From Dryas octopetala (taxonomy: Eukaryota > Streptophyta > Magnoliopsida > Rosales > Rosaceae): a stretch of 64,000 bases of DNA. Under the pieces are notes generated by a model. It was given only the letters and a program-made list of their open reading frames with translations. It did not search any database and was not told the DNA's origin. The position numbers and the translations under genes were made by a program. This document shows positions 10,603-22,249 of the stretch, piece by piece. Each line of letters starts with the position of its first letter. Within the stretch, counting starts at the first letter, position 1. Where the stretch lies: the NCBI GenBank assembly GCA_963921425.1, contig OY992832.1, positions 32,321,475-32,385,474 on the forward strand. Reading direction: 5' to 3'.

Positions 10603-13497
10603 TTTGATTTTTGGGTTTTGATTAGTCTGCTTGTGTTTAATCTTAGTGTGGAAGCTAATTTATGTTTTACTCCTTTTATTTTATGAGCGTTGTATGTGAA
10701 TTTTATTTGTCATGCTGCCCAGGTGGTTTAATTTTTGGAATTAGAATTAACTTGGTTGATGTTTTAGAAGGTTGTGTATGTGAGTTTGGATAGTTAGGAG
10801 CTTTTGATAATTATTTGTATGTTTTTTTCCTTTTGGGATTTGCTGTGTTTGATTGAAGATATATCGATAGAAAAAAAAAATTGTTATTAATAGCTTGGTC
10901 AATGAGGCTCATATTGGTTTTTTTAGTACTTTGTTTTTGTGAAGGTTATGATTGATGAACTCTAGATGGGGCTGTCAATTTCTAAATTTAGATGGGAGAT
11001 GAACTGCACAAGATCCCAGTTTTGTAGTGTGTCATGTTTCTTGTTGTTGTCTGGTTATGATCAAAATAAAGATGACGTGCATTCTTACTCAGATTGTGAT
11101 ACAGCTGAATATTTTAAGTGATCTTTATTTAGCATAGAGCGTTTCAAGGTACTTCCCTTATCTTTCTTCTTGTTCCTTCAAAATCAAAAGCTGATTCAGA
11201 TGTAAGAAAGCAAAATCTAATATTTTTTGTAATAGTACTTTGTCTCTGTTTGTATTGGTGAATGGTGATTCTCGGAAGTGGGCTTTGGTATTTCTTCTAG
11301 CTTGTATTATATGCAAGCTAGAATAAGAAGATGATGAAAAAGAAGATAAGAATTAAAGTTTGGATCTTAATTAAGTTTCTCTTTTTATAGAGTTTCTATT
11401 TTAAGTTATTTCTCTGTTTTTTACTCTTGGGTGTTATGGTTTTAAGTGGGTAATGATTTTAAATGTCTGGAGGGATCAAATTTGGTTCTTTGAGCTCCAC
11501 TTTGTCACCATTGATGACTGATTGTAGGAATTACCATACATTTTCATGTATTGTAAAGTTTATCTTTTATTTTTTATTTTAGTTAAGCTAGTCCCTTTTC
11601 ATTGCCATACTTGACTTATTTTACTTTTTTTTTTTTTTAGTGATTGGAAACTAATAGAGGTAAAGCTCTGTTACCTATTTCAGTTGTCTTTTTTTGTGCT
11701 TTTACTAAAGGTTAAAGCTCATTTGAATCTGTATGGGATTGTGTCTATGGAGTCAGCAACTGTAAGTTTGTTAAAGCATTCTGTGCTTCTGAGTTTTAAC
11801 TGTCTTTGGTTGATTTTTTTATTTTTTTAATGCTGCTTGGTTTTTCTTGGCATTTATTGTAGCTTTTGGAAGAGGAAGAAGTTGAGGTTCCTATCACAAA
11901 AGAGCAACCAAAGGAGGCTACTAAGTTAATATTGAGCCAACTCTGCTAGCTCAAACTATATTACATTGTCTTCTAAGGCACCTTATTCAGGTAGTAATTG
12001 TCTTTTTTCTTTGATTTGGGGTGGGCGGTGTGTAACATATTGGAAAGAGTAAATCTCATTCTATGGAGGAGACCTTGAGCTCCTGAATCACATAGGCTAC
12101 TTTCCTAACAGCCTTTGCTAGTCTTCCTATCTAGTGAAAGGTGGCTTAAATCAAAAGTACTTTATTGTGTAAAGCTTGCATCTGCATAGTCATAATCTGC
12201 ATATAGGTTCTAATGGAGATTTGATTTATGTTTACAATGCTCTACTGAACTTCTTTATTGTTATATTTTTTTCTTGCCTTAGCATAATTATAGTTATCAA
12301 ATCTATAAGCTTCCCCAGACCAACCTGCCCTTTACCAGCTAAATCCAAGGTGTATGGGCACATTCCATACTTTGATTGAACATATACTACTACAAAAAGT
12401 GTAATAGACTTTTCTGGATATAATGACTCATTTTTTTTAACAAGTCATTAAAACACTTTTATGACACTTTCATTCCACACTTAAAAAATATTTCACATGA
12501 GAATGTGAAATCATTTTTCACTTTCCCACGAGCCACAACCCCTGGCCCTATTTCTCTCTTCTCCCTCTCCCCGCGAATTCTCTCTTCGATCTGCCACCTT
12601 CTGGCGGCGACTGTGACGGTACCAGCACCGAGCTGCTCGCCTCCTCCTCGCCCTTTTCACTCTGGTCTTCGTCTCCTTGAACACCCAGCCAAGGACCCAA
12701 TCCCAATATAATTAACACTATGTCATGAGTTGATTTCATCACCCGGATCTTGCATGTAGCTTTATGTTCAGTATATTTGAGATTAACTACCAAGGCATTC
12801 CTCTTTTTTTCAGCTAGACAACCCTCACACTAAATTGGGAGAGAAATTTCATAAGTTATGGTGACAAAGGAAATGAGGTAGTCTGTTGTGAATTAGCTTT
12901 GTTTTTCTTAAATCAGATTGTTAATTTGAGCTTAGGTGCTTTTACATCAAGGATTTAGATTTAGTTTTATTGTGAAACCTGATGACAAAAGCAGTGTCTT
13001 GTTGCCTATGTGAACGGGTCTCCCGTAAATTTCAGGAAAATCATTACCATTGTTATTTGGTGAACCTTTGTATTTTGTTAATTTGTGGCTGGAAGGTTAT
13101 GAAATAATACATTTTTAATTACTGCTTCTGTGTTGTGTTATTTTTGGTTTGTGAAAATGTGTGTTGAAGTGTGCTTTTAAGTTATGATTTCAAGCTTATA
13201 CATGTAACCCAAAATCTGGTAGTTAAATATACACACACACGCACACACATTTACATGGTGACTATGTGAGATGAAGGCTGATAAACGTATCCTTCCTGAT
13301 GGTGTTAATGCCAAGGTATGTCAATTTCTGCCAAATTAACTTTACATTGCATTCTTTTGGTTCTTTAAATCAAGTTTTGTTCTATATTTCTTTTGACCCA
13401 CAAACTAATAATTCATATGTGGTTCTTGCAGCTTTTGGGATGCCATGGATCTTTGGCCCTGTGCAAACCTCCAATACAGATCTTTGGCTTTACTGCC

Positions 13498-15691
13498 ATG
13501 GATGCAGTAGAGCCTGACTATGTGGAAGTGAGGAGCTTTGAGGAGGCCATGTGGGTCTCCTGGAAAGAGACAGTGAAGCTGTGGAGAATTGCAGCTCCGG
13601 TGGCTTTTACCTGTCTGTTTCAGTACTTGATTCAGTCCATCACCACCATCTTTGTGGGCCATCTCGGAGACCTTCAGCTCTCTGCTGTTTCCCTTTCTCA
13701 CACTGTCATCGCCGGCATCTCTTTTGGTTTCCTGGTATGCATTTGTGCATCCCTCAGTCATTCACATGTACACAGTTGTTTTCTATATGTATTTATCAAT
13801 TCACATGTACCTATTTGTACTGTATCTTAATTACTTATTGAGTACTTTTATAAATGGTGCTAAAGACTAAAGAGTATGTATTTTTCCCATTTAAAAGGAC
13901 TATATTTGACTTGTGTTGAAGGAATCAGAGACTAATTTAATATAATTGTACAAATTTATTATGTAGCAAGGTATGGCAACTGCACTGGGAACACTTTGTG
14001 GTCAGGCATATGGTGCAGGCCAAGTTGGGTCACTTGGTATCTATATGCAGCGCTCATGGATTATCCTATGGATAGCTTGTATCATCCTCACACCAGTTTA
14101 TATAGCATATTGATAATTCCTCAAATGTTTTCCTTTGCCATCAGTTTGCCTACCCTGAGGTTCCTTCAGGCTCAGAGCAAGGTTAGCGTGATGGCATGGA
14201 TTGCCTTTGTCGCTCTAATTATTCAAACTGGACTGCTTTATCTCTTTATCAATGTATTTGGCTGGGGAACAAATGGTGCAGCTGTGGCTTATGACATCAC
14301 AAGCTGGGGAGTTGCAGTTGGTCAAGTTGTGTATGCTATAGTTTTGTGTAAAGAGGGGTGGAATGGATTTTCATGGTTTGCATTTAAGGAGATTTGGGCT
14401 TTTTTCAAGCTTTCCCTTGCCTCATGTATCATGTTCTGCCTAGAGCTATGGTATCCCATGAGTATAAGCATTCTTGTAGGTCAACTTGACAATGCAGTGA
14501 TTGCTCTTGGTTCCTTTTCTATATGGTAAGATCATGACAATTTGCAACATACATACGTATTGTACACTAATTTGTAAACACATATGAAAGCCATAAAACA
14601 CATTTTTAATTTTTCCATTCTCTAATTTGGTCTGATGTGCATTTTATCATCGACATGACTGAAATGATCAAGTTAGCCTTTTATTTGTGCTCATTCTTTC
14701 AATTTTTATCTTTTCAGCATGAACATTCAGAATTGGGAACTCCAGTTGTTGGTTGGAATAAATGCTGCTATATGGTAAATACTGCTATGGGTCTTTACTG
14801 TACTTCCCATTTTGCTTGTGTTGTTGCTATGACATTGCTAATGATCTATCATTATTCCTTTGCTGTATTGATCCCTATGTAGCATTCGAGTCTCCAATGA
14901 ACTTGTAAAGGGGAACCCAAGAGCAGCCAAATACTCTGTCTGTGCTGCAGTATTGCAATCTCTGATTCTTGGGACTTTATCTATGATTGTTATGATCACA
15001 CGGAGAGACAACTTTGCCATCATTTTCTCCGACAGTGAAGAAATGCAACGAGCAACAGCTCGCTTAGCATACCTTCTTGGTGTAAACATGCTTCTTATTA
15101 GCGGTACACAAGTGTTAACAGGTATCTCTTTTAGTGTGGCTTTTGCTCGCTTCCACAGTTCTGCTCATGCAATGTTCCACTGCTAAGCTTCCAACCCCTT
15201 TTCTTGGTCATATTTGCAGGTGTTGCGGTTGGAGGTGGATGGCAAGTGATGGTAGCTTATATAAATTTGGTTTGTTATTATTTATTTGGGATCCCACTTG
15301 CAATCCTTCTTGTCTTTAAAGCAAATCTAGGTGTCATGGTAATATTAGCTTCTCTATCTTCCTCTACAAATTGATTAAAGCTTTATTAAATTGGGTGGGT
15401 GTCAGTTCTTGCCTATAGGACTTCAAATACTATTATAACTTAACTGGGGAATTTGCTTCCACATTGTCCTGTGTCTAAGATGAGGGCTGTGATGATTTGC
15501 ATCAATTCTATTCACTGATGGCTAATTTTCTTCCTATCCTCTCTTTATCTAATAATTCTCATTTCTGCTTAATTTTTCTTTGAATTCTGGATTTTACAAC
15601 CTAGGGACTCTTGGGTGGCATGGTGAGTGGAAGTGCTCTTCAGATCATTTTCCTATTGATTGTAACTTGTAGAACCAACTGGGACAAAGAG
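13498..15691 (+). pseudogene. MATE (DETOXIFICATION-type) transporter, truncated copy inside the CACTA element
   Basis: Six exon-like blocks with proper GT-AG borders encode a plant MATE carrier: 13498-13734 (MDAVEPDYVEVRSFEEAMW...), 13967-14525, 14718-14774, 14883-15121, 15220-15338 and 15605-15691. Hallmarks are LCGQAYGAGQ, IPQMFSFAI, RVSNELVKGNPRAAKYSV and GVAVGGGWQ. MATE proteins are multi-span membrane carriers that export organic compounds with a proton or sodium gradient. In exon 2, about 30 residues of the usual sequence are missing near 14100 and the frame changes there. The last exon, after TNWDKEV, is absent. The copy is therefore non-functional unless unusually spliced. It was probably captured with its introns from a host gene. 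Confidence 0.85.
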
Positions 15692-16928
15692 GTAATGAAG
15701 TAGAATCTCATATGCAAACGCATCCCTTGGTGCGCTATATGTAGATCCAATACGTACTCCTCACTTCCCTAAGTCCGCTGGCTGGGTTTAACAAGCATTT
15801 TTTGGTAAATATTTTGTATAGTTAACTGGCTAGGCTGTGTAGACATGCAATATTATGATGGGAGCAGTTCATTGACTAGCTAATCTTGCAAAGTCAGATA
15901 TTTTGGTATGTATATGGCTGACTTTACACGATTACTTAGGTTAGACCATGCCATCCCTAGCTTTATAGTTTTTGTAATCAACAAGTACTTTTTGTAGTTA
16001 TCAAGTTACTTATAATTTTTTGGGCTGTACATTAATTGGCAAGGAATGTGTGAATGGGTTTGTTATCATGATCGACTTTGTAAACTCCAATTCCAATTTA
16101 ATGAATTCATGGATCTTTTTGAGTTACCAATATTTGTGGATTACTTTGGATGCAACAAGCAGGGATTTAGTGGGATTTAATTCCAATTGGATATGCAAGC
16201 AGGGAATTAATGGGGATTCAATTGGATGTAAGCAAGGATATTAAAATGTGAATCAAACAAACAACAGTTTTAAATTTAAAAAAATTATGTTAATTAATAA
16301 TAGACAACGGTTTTAGTTAAATAACCATTGTATAAAACACCTACTAACAACAGTTAAAACGATTAACCAAAAAATTGATGTGTATCATCTATCTATACAA
16401 CATTTTTGAAAAAAAATTACTTGTCAAACACATAACTTAACATCATATATAGTTAAAAAAAGTTATGGAAAACATGATTACCCAACGGTTTTAAGATATA
16501 AAATGATATGTATAAGTAATTAAAATAACATGTTTTAGTAAAAACTGTTGTTGAGTTTCTTATGTACAAACATCATGCCGGTTTTATACTTAATTATGCA
16601 ACGGTGTTTCTTAAAACGGATGTTTAATAATACTTCGGACAACATTTATATCATATAAGTATTGTCTAATCATTACTAATACAATTGTTTTGTATCTGTA
16701 AACGTTGTGTATTGGGTTTCAACACAACTGTTTAAGATGAATATTGGGCATTTTGGTGGATACTAGACAACAGTTTTAAATTATAAATGTTGTATTAATT
16801 CACTTAGACAACGGGTTTTTACCGTTGTCTAAATATACTATAGTCGTCACTCGCCTAGACGACGGAATTTTGGGTAAATAGACAACGGTTTTTCACCGTT
16901 GTCTATTAACTTCATTGTTGTAGTGCAT

Positions 16929-17490
16929 GGAGACATAAATTAAACCTAGCTAGGGTAGGTAGGGAAGTCCCTCCTGTCTAAGCCTTGAAGGAGTGTCCAT
17001 CCTTGGCAATCAGATCCGTCATATAATTAACCTTCATTTCCAGTCAAACTCTTAATCCAATAACAAAGTTCAAACCATCGAAACAAGTAAAAATAATACA
17101 AGTAGAAAATTCAAATCACCAAAATCATTAACAAAGACTCAACAATATACAATGTTTATTCAACATTTAGCAACCCATAATTTTAAAATTAAAACTTAAC
17201 ATGCGGTTTCCACAATCTCATTTTACACTCTATAAAGATATATTGTATACTTACACTTACAAAAATTGACAGAGATAGCAGCGTCGAACGCTGCATGAAT
17301 CACTTGGCTGTGTTGTTAAAAATAAATAAAAACATTATCGTGTGCTCGGCATCATTATTGAGCACTCAACGGTGGATATCCACAGAAAAAAAAAAAAGCA
17401 AACACATCCATGTTACCAAAAAAATCATATATATATATATATATATATATATAACAATTGAGAGACGTAATTCACACTCTTAAAAAGTCA
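16929..17490. other. Spacer between the CACTA element and the Pin2 duplication
   Basis: AT-rich sequence with a (TA)n microsatellite at about 17426-17451. No gene recognised. A short minus-strand open stretch near 16985-17045 has no identifiable family. Confidence 0.5.
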
Positions 17491-17855
17491 TTATGCACTT
17501 CCAATTGAATTATTTTTATCATATCATATAATTCTAGTAATGGTCAATGAGCCACTAAACACCTTCCCCAGTGCCAGAGCTACAAAAAATTCTAGTATCA
17601 GTCATGCACTTCTTTAACCACAAAAAATATTGTGTGGAACATCTCGGAAGTCAAAAGTTCTCATTCTTGTTAAGATACAATCCACTAATTGTGCACCCAC
17701 ACCATCATCACAGGCACACCAAAACATATATATATATATATATAATTTATTTGTGCAAACGTCCGAACATGATCGAGTATATATATATAAGATTTAACTA
17801 TTAAAGGGGCTGCTAATTAAGTTTCTTGTTTAACTTTTTTAATTCCTTCAGTTAC

Positions 17856-17862
17856 TATAAAT
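17856..17862 (+). promoter_or_regulatory. TATA box of Pin2 copy 1
   Basis: TATAAAT lies about 45 bp before the former start codon, at the same place as in copy 2, within a conserved promoter segment. Confidence 0.6.
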
Positions 17863-17906
17863 TTGGGACATTAATTCACTACTTCTCAAATATCTAGCAG
17901 GAATCA

Positions 17907-17956
17907 GTGGCCGGTAACAGAGCAAGTATCATACTTCTTCTCCTTGCATGTGTATG
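17907..17956 (+). pseudogene. Proteinase inhibitor II (Pin2), copy 1, signal-peptide exon with lost start
   Basis: This exon aligns with the signal-peptide exon of copy 2 (26938). The expected ATG reads GTG here. The following residues, with SIILLLLACV, keep the hydrophobic core of a secretion signal, and the exon ends at a GT donor (17957). I found no Cys-rich second exon before the hAT insertion at 18331, so the copy is a 5' remnant. Confidence 0.65.
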
Positions 17957-18330
17957 GTATGCTCCCATCACTCTTAATTCAAAACAAAAAGAAAAGAAGA
18001 AACAATATAAAAATAGTTTGGTTTTATGTCTTAGTATCTGTTTGGTTTATAACATAATTAATGCCCTTTCATAAGAAATGTCAAGCATGCATGATATAAT
18101 TACAATCTTAATTTTGACTTGAGTGGTTATATTCTTATATTTTCTCATCCACCTTATTTTTACACCCCCAATTAAATTTTAAAAAAATATTAAAACACTC
18201 TTCACACCCTTCATTATTCCTATAATAACCTTTGATATATCAACTCAATTAAACACCCACTCAATAAATTAAACACTCTTCACACCCCCTTAACTATTAT
18301 TCCACCCACCTAATTAGTCATATGTATAAC

Positions 18331-19848
18331 CAAGGTGTTAAATTTCGAAATTTTCGGCGAAATTTCGCCGAAAATTTTGATTTTTTGGGGTGTCGAAATC
18401 GAAACCTATATTTGTTAAATTTTCGGGATAATTTCGGCGAAATTTTCGAAATTTTCGAAATTTCGCCTGTGGTGCTCGATCTGGTTTTGGGTTTTTTGGA
18501 GGCTCGATCTGGTTTTGGATTTTTGGAGATGAGATCTGCTTTTGGGTTTTTGGAGGTGAGATCTGGTCATCTGGGTTTTGGGAGAAAAACCCAGTTTTGG
18601 GAGAAAATGGGGGGTGCGGCAGGGGGGAGATCGAGGGAGAAAGTGGAGGAGGCGGCGGCAGGGGGCGGCAGGGGGAGATGAGGGAGAAAGAGGGGGCGTC
18701 AGGGGGGCAGCAGGGGGCGACGGCAGCAGGCGACGGCAGGGGAGCAGCAGGGGGCGGCAGGGGGGGCGACGGCAAGGTGAGGGTGAGGATGGGTTGGTGA
18801 TGGATAGGAGAGAGAGATAGAGATAGAGAGAGAGAGAGAGAGGAAGAAAAACCAGTGGGTGGAGGCCAGTTCGGGGGAAAACTGGAAAAGAAAGGAAAGT
18901 GAAGGAAGCCAGGAAGGAAAGGAAAGGAAAGAGAAGAAAAAAAAAAAAAGAAAAAAAGAAAAAGAAGGAAAGAAAAAGAAGGAGAAAAAAAGAAAAGAAA
19001 AAAAGAAAAAAAGAAAAAGAAGAAAAGAAAAAGAAGAAGAAAAAAAGAAAAAAAAAAAGAAAAAGAAGAAAAAAAAAAAAGGAAAAAAAAAGTAAAAAAG
19101 AGAAAAAAATTAAAAGGTTTAGAGTTGATTGGGGTTTGGGGACTTTGAGCAATTGTAAAGAAAAAAAATGATTTTGGTTTTCGTTTGGCCGTTTTAGAAT
19201 TTCGTTTAGTTGTTTTTAAACCCTAAATTAGTAAACTCTAATATATTTCTATATAAAAAATAATTTAAAATACTCTCTAAACCCTAATATCATATACCAT
19301 ATCTTAGTTTGAGGTTTTTGGGCAATTGAAAAAAAAAGTGATTTAGGGTTTCGTTTGGCCGTTTTGGGGTTTCGTTTAATTGTTTTTAAATCCTAAACCA
19401 ATAAACTCTAATACTTTTTTATATAAAAAAATAATTAAAAATATCCTAAATGGCCTAAATCCTAATATCCTATACGATATCTTAAACAATATAAAGTATA
19501 GATTATAAAGTATATAGGGTTTAGTGTATATATTATAGAGTATTAAGAATATATTAATTTTATTTATTCATTATACTAATTTTATTTCACAGTATTTACA
19601 TTCAGCGCGCATTATATTCATCTTATATCACATGAAACTTACTATATAATTTGATTTCTTCAATGTTTTTCATCAATGTAGTAGATAATATGTTAAATAA
19701 ACATATAGTAAAGTTTCATTCAAAATTTCCGTATTTTGATAGTAATTTCCATCGTTTCCGTCTAATTTCTGTCGAAATTTAAAAATCTTCGAAATTTCCG
19801 TCGAAATTTCCATCGAAATTTCCTCGAAACCCGAAATTTTATTCCTTG
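18331..19848. mobile_element. Non-autonomous hAT element, 1518 bp
   Basis: The ends are CAAGGTGTTAAATTTCG and CGAAATTTTATTCCTTG, imperfect inverted repeats with the hAT pattern (A at position 2, G at position 5). They are flanked by the identical 8-bp duplication TGTATAAC (18323-18330 and 19849-19856). Subterminal regions are packed with GAAATTTCG-type palindromes. The interior has a GC-rich part with GGCGGCAGGG repeats (18600-18780), a (GA)n run near 18820 and a long homopurine tract. The Lys/Arg-rich open frames are products of low complexity. No transposase seen. Confidence 0.88.
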
Positions 19849-20124
19849 TGTATAACAACATATATTAGACAAGAGAGTAAAGAACCAAGCTCTTTAATGA
19901 GGGTTTGATCCTTCTGGCACAAATTATGCAAATATGACAACCAAGATCTTGGAATAGTCAACCTGTCAATAAATGATTAAAAACTTTGCATAATGCCCAA
20001 GTTGGTGGCTGTCATATTTAACGCATTCCACCCTTGACATTCACTACAAGAAAAAGGGTCATAAACCACTGCTACATTTTCCGGTGCCTATACATCAATG
20101 AAAAATGAACCATTATATACCACA

Positions 20125-21050
20125 TAGAGCTGTCCATCGGTCGGTTCGGATCGGTATTGGGGCTTACCAAACCAAAACAAAAAAATTCAGTATTTTTCAA
20201 TTTCGGTATTTTTTGGTTCGGTATTTTTTGGTAAATTTCAGTTTTCAGTTCGATTTCGGTAATTTTGGTATTGGATATTTTTGGTTCATTTTTCGATTTA
20301 CCTCGGTATATCTTCGGTTCATTTTTTGTTTACTTCGGTTCATTTTCAGTTTAATTATTATATACCAATATAAATTAAAATTTAATCAAATATGATGCAT
20401 AAAATATAATGTTTGATGAATATATATTTGCACGAGTAGTATTGGTAGTTTAGTATAGTACTAGTATTTTACCCTAGTAATAATATATACTAATATAATT
20501 AGTTTAATAATATGTATTAGTACATATCCTATTAATTTAGTATGTATATATACCGATAAATATGAGTGTATATATATATATATATATGCATTACTTACCT
20601 AAAGATGAGATTTTTATTTTCCTAAAAATAATAACATTTACTTTATTAGAGTATGACTCTATATCTTAACTCACACTTTTGATAATATTAATATGATAAC
20701 ATTATACAATTATATTTTTTTATAGTTGTTTAAGATATTAGTAGTTTAATATTTATTGTACCACTAACATAATAGTATTATATAAACATATATAACCAAA
20801 TTTCGGTAATTGTTTCAGTTTTTTCGGTATATATTTTGGTTTTTTCGGTAATAATTGATTCGGTTTATTTCGGTAATAATTTTCGGTAATCGGTCGGTCT
20901 ATCAACTTTTTTCGATTTTTACCAAAACCAAACCAACTTTTTTCGGATATTTTCGGTTTCAACTTTCCGATTTTCGAATTGTGAAAATCGGTATACCAAA
21001 CCAAAAAAATTCAGTCGGTTCGGTAAAAACCAAATCAAAAGGCAGCCCTA
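20125..21050. mobile_element. hAT-like non-autonomous element nested in the CACTA
   Basis: The ends are TAGAGCTGTCCA and, inverted, TAGGGCTGCCTT, typical hAT termini. The interior is rich in CGGTA and TTCGGTTT repeats and codes for nothing recognisable. TACCACA occurs just outside both ends, but on the right it is shifted by three bases, so the target duplication is imperfect. Confidence 0.65.
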
Positions 21051-21073
21051 AATTACCACATGATGGCCCTGCC

Positions 21074-21752
21074 TAGGGGTGGGTTCTAATCGGTAACCGA
21101 ACCGAACCCCTCCGGTAAGCCTCCATGGCAACCGAGACCGAGACCGGCAAGCCGGTAAACAGATGTCCGGTCAATCGAAGAATCCGGTCGGCTCGGCTCG
21201 GTCATGGGCCTAGACCGAACACATGTTGGGCCATGTTTTGGGCCATTTTTGGGCCTTGACTCCATTCACTAATTTAGTATAATATATTAATATTATGGTT
21301 TAGGGTATTTTTAATTAGTTTATATATATATGTATATATATTAAAAAACATATAAATTAAAATTATTGGGGTTTATAAATTTATATATGTTTTATATAAA
21401 TTATAGAAATGTATTATATAAAATTATAAATTATTTATTAGAAATGTATAAGCAATGTATAAAAATGAATTATGTAAATGATTTGTTAAGTATATTCGGT
21501 TCGGTTCAGTTTACCGACGGTTTAAGGATATAAGAATCGGGACCGAGTCCGAACCTCCCAGTTCGGTAGTCAAACCGAATTTCGGTACGATTTTATTTCG
21601 GTATCGGTTAGGCCGGTTTCGGGCTCGACCTCGGTTTTTCGGTCCTCCCGGTTCGGTAGTCAAACCGAACGTTCGGTAAGATTTTATTTCGGTATCGGTT
21701 GGGCCGGTTTTGGGCTCGACCTCGGTTTTTCAGTCAACCCGACCCAGCCCTA
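21074..21752. mobile_element. hAT non-autonomous element with an 8-bp target duplication, 679 bp
   Basis: The ends TAGGGGTGGGTT and (inverted) TAGGGCTGGGTC are flanked by GCCCTGCC on both sides (21066-21073 and 21753-21760). The interior repeats CCGAACCG/CGGTTCGG-like motifs. Two tandem copies of about 100 bp, each with TTCGGTAGTCAAACCGAA and TTTTATTTCGGTATCGGTT, lie at about 21555-21735. It sits only 24 bp from the preceding hAT element. Confidence 0.88.
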
Positions 21753-22249
21753 GCCCTGCCTATGGTTTTTTCATTATTAGCCACAGTCCTATGGCAAATA
21801 AACCTCCGTGTCAGTAAACTCTGCCATTTTTTTTGACAAAAATATTTACTTTACGAAATCTCCAAATGTTTTTGCCATAGGTGGTGTGGTAAAAGCCCAC
21901 AAACTTCATTTTTTTTTTTTTTTGGCTAAAGACAACAACGTTAAGTTTCTTTAGGAATCTTTGGCCGAAAAAAAATTAGTTTATTTGGGAATCACGTGGG
22001 TGTAGGTGTAGATGTGATTAAAATATCAATCAAATTTAAATTTCAAATATTATTTTTACCCAAAAATAAAGTGGAGAGTGGAGGCACATTTTTTAAAAAA
22101 ATTTCCCTCATTGTTTTTCGATCCCACTCTCCTTATAGATGAGTACAACAATCTTTTTCAATCTCTCTATCTCTTTATATACTCTCTCTGGATCTTTCTT
22201 TACTCTTTCGATATCTCTCTCTACCTTCCCTCTATTTTTTACCTCCAAA

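Larger units (their letters stand above)
9633..16925. mobile_element. CACTA (En/Spm) element carrying host gene fragments
   Basis: The left end begins CACTACTACAATAAT and the right end finishes ATTGTTGTAGTG, the inverted CACTA terminus. Both flanks carry the 3-bp target duplication CAT (9630-9632 and 16926-16928), as expected for CACTA elements. Subterminal regions at both ends contain many copies of ACAACGGTT or its complement, in direct and inverted order, the usual transposase-binding arrangement of this superfamily. No transposase (TnpD/TnpA type) was recognised. The 7.3-kb interior holds a Rab GTPase 5' fragment and a MATE transporter gene lacking its 3' end, both with introns, so it is best described as a gene-carrying, non-autonomous CACTA element. 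Confidence 0.9.
17500..18080. repeat. Segmental duplication, copy 1 (partner at 25120-27100)
   Basis: Blocks of this stretch match 25120-27100 in the same order and orientation. Shared pieces include AATCCACTAATTGTG-like sequence, GCTGCTAATTAA, ACTATAAAT with GGGACAT, the Pin2 signal-peptide exon and the start of its intron (AGTTTGGTT...). The partner copy is longer because it holds extra insertions. This duplicated a Pin2 promoter and first exon. Confidence 0.8.

Noticed and set aside
12385..12410. ACTACTACAAAAAG resembling another CACTA end inside the first CACTA element
   Set aside because: The leading C is missing and no partner end or 3-bp duplication was found.
16985..17045. Minus-strand stretch resembling a short coding fragment
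   Set aside because: About 20 codons, no recognised family and no splice context.
18415..19171. Long Phe- or Lys-rich frames on both strands
   Set aside because: They come from the homopurine tract and GC-rich repeats in the hAT element; no domain is visible.
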